Positions 63,910 through 64,000 of a DNA stretch of 64,000 bases are shown one piece after another (position 1 is the first letter of the stretch; every line of letters begins with the position of its first letter). The stretch is from Mesorhizobium ciceri WSM4083. GTDB taxonomy: Bacteria > Pseudomonadota > Alphaproteobacteria > Rhizobiales > Rhizobiaceae. A program made the translations under genes and the position numbers. The notes beneath the pieces are model-generated. The model was not told the origin of the DNA and did not search any database. It was given only the letters and a program-made list of their open reading frames with translations. The stretch covers positions 1,119,070 through 1,183,069 of the forward strand of contig NZ_JAFG01000003.1 of assembly GCF_000519305.1 (NCBI RefSeq). Direction: 5' to 3'.

Positions 63910-64000
63910 ATGATCCCTTTGCCATCGGACGGTTCGGTATCGGTCGCGGGACGCACGCCGCGGCTTGACGTCGAGGCCGTCGAAGCCATCGTCACCTTGC
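63910..64000 (+). CDS. Start of a plus-strand gene cut by the window edge
   Basis: A frame opens at ATG 63910 (MIPLPSDGSVSVAGRTPRLD, then VEAVEAIVTL) and runs off the window. The last strand-like stretch resembles the first beta strand of a family 2 glycosyltransferase, which would fit the cluster, but 30 residues are too few to be sure. It is divergent from the transferase operon, with promoter-like AT-rich DNA around 63840-63865. Confidence 0.4.
   Translation, partial: MIPLPSDGSVSVAGRTPRLDVEAVEAIVTL

Overview
The window is high-GC, densely packed alphaproteobacterial chromosome, most like Rhizobiales and probably Mesorhizobium. The evidence is a zwf-pgl-edd operon, a PdhS-type cytoplasmic histidine kinase, an isocitrate lyase facing a ScfR/RamB-type regulator, a phasin close to an acetoacetyl-CoA synthetase, many sugar and amino-acid ABC importers, and a tRNA-His without an encoded G-1 and with A73, a trait known from part of the Alphaproteobacteria. 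No insertion sequence, prophage or CRISPR array was seen.

Layout. 1-3661 (minus): a ribose/AI-2-type sugar importer, with a permease cut by the window edge, a double ATPase and a Tat-exported binding protein. 4055-9255: a branched-chain-amino-acid-type importer (LivF, a fused LivM-LivG, LivH) with a divergent binding protein. It is followed by 9337-15040, a catabolic block with a metallo-beta-lactamase-fold hydrolase, a LysR regulator and four co-directional enzymes (beta-hydroxyacid dehydrogenase, MmgE/PrpD, carboxymuconolactone decarboxylase-like, SDR). 15146-21909 (minus): a second sugar importer in which one permease is fused to an SMP-30/strictosidine-synthase-like propeller and a second free propeller protein is encoded next to it. 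22.2-23.6 kb is gene-poor and partly decayed, ending at tRNA-His.

23.85-33 kb holds polyhydroxybutyrate and ketone-body functions. The phasin has a palindromic PhaR/AniA-like operator over its -35 box. Downstream of it lies a compact transcript candidate with three hairpins that all display the same anti-Shine-Dalgarno loop; this is the most striking signal in the window. Next come the PdhS-like kinase, a second structured RNA candidate, acetoacetyl-CoA synthetase, a 19-bp-periodic operator-like array and an AsmA-family protein. 33-46.4 kb holds putrescine uptake (potFGHI) and putrescine breakdown (PuuA-like and PuuB-like), interleaved with a DMT exporter, the glyoxylate-shunt gene aceA with its regulator, a degenerate receiver protein and a HAD hydrolase. 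46.6-56.6 kb: an SH3 membrane protein, an SDR, the Entner-Doudoroff operon, a VWA lipid-exposed or periplasmic protein with repeated beta modules, a GlxA-type regulator and folD. 56.8-64 kb: exopolysaccharide genes, with a Wzz-type co-polymerase carrying a proline-rich tail instead of a kinase, a flippase and three glycosyltransferases.

Taken together, the window encodes scavenging of sugars, polyamines and carboxylates, feeding of carbon into Entner-Doudoroff, glyoxylate and PHB metabolism, and envelope polysaccharide synthesis. Coordinates and starts were read by eye. Operator, promoter and RNA calls are sequence-based inferences, and no database search was possible.
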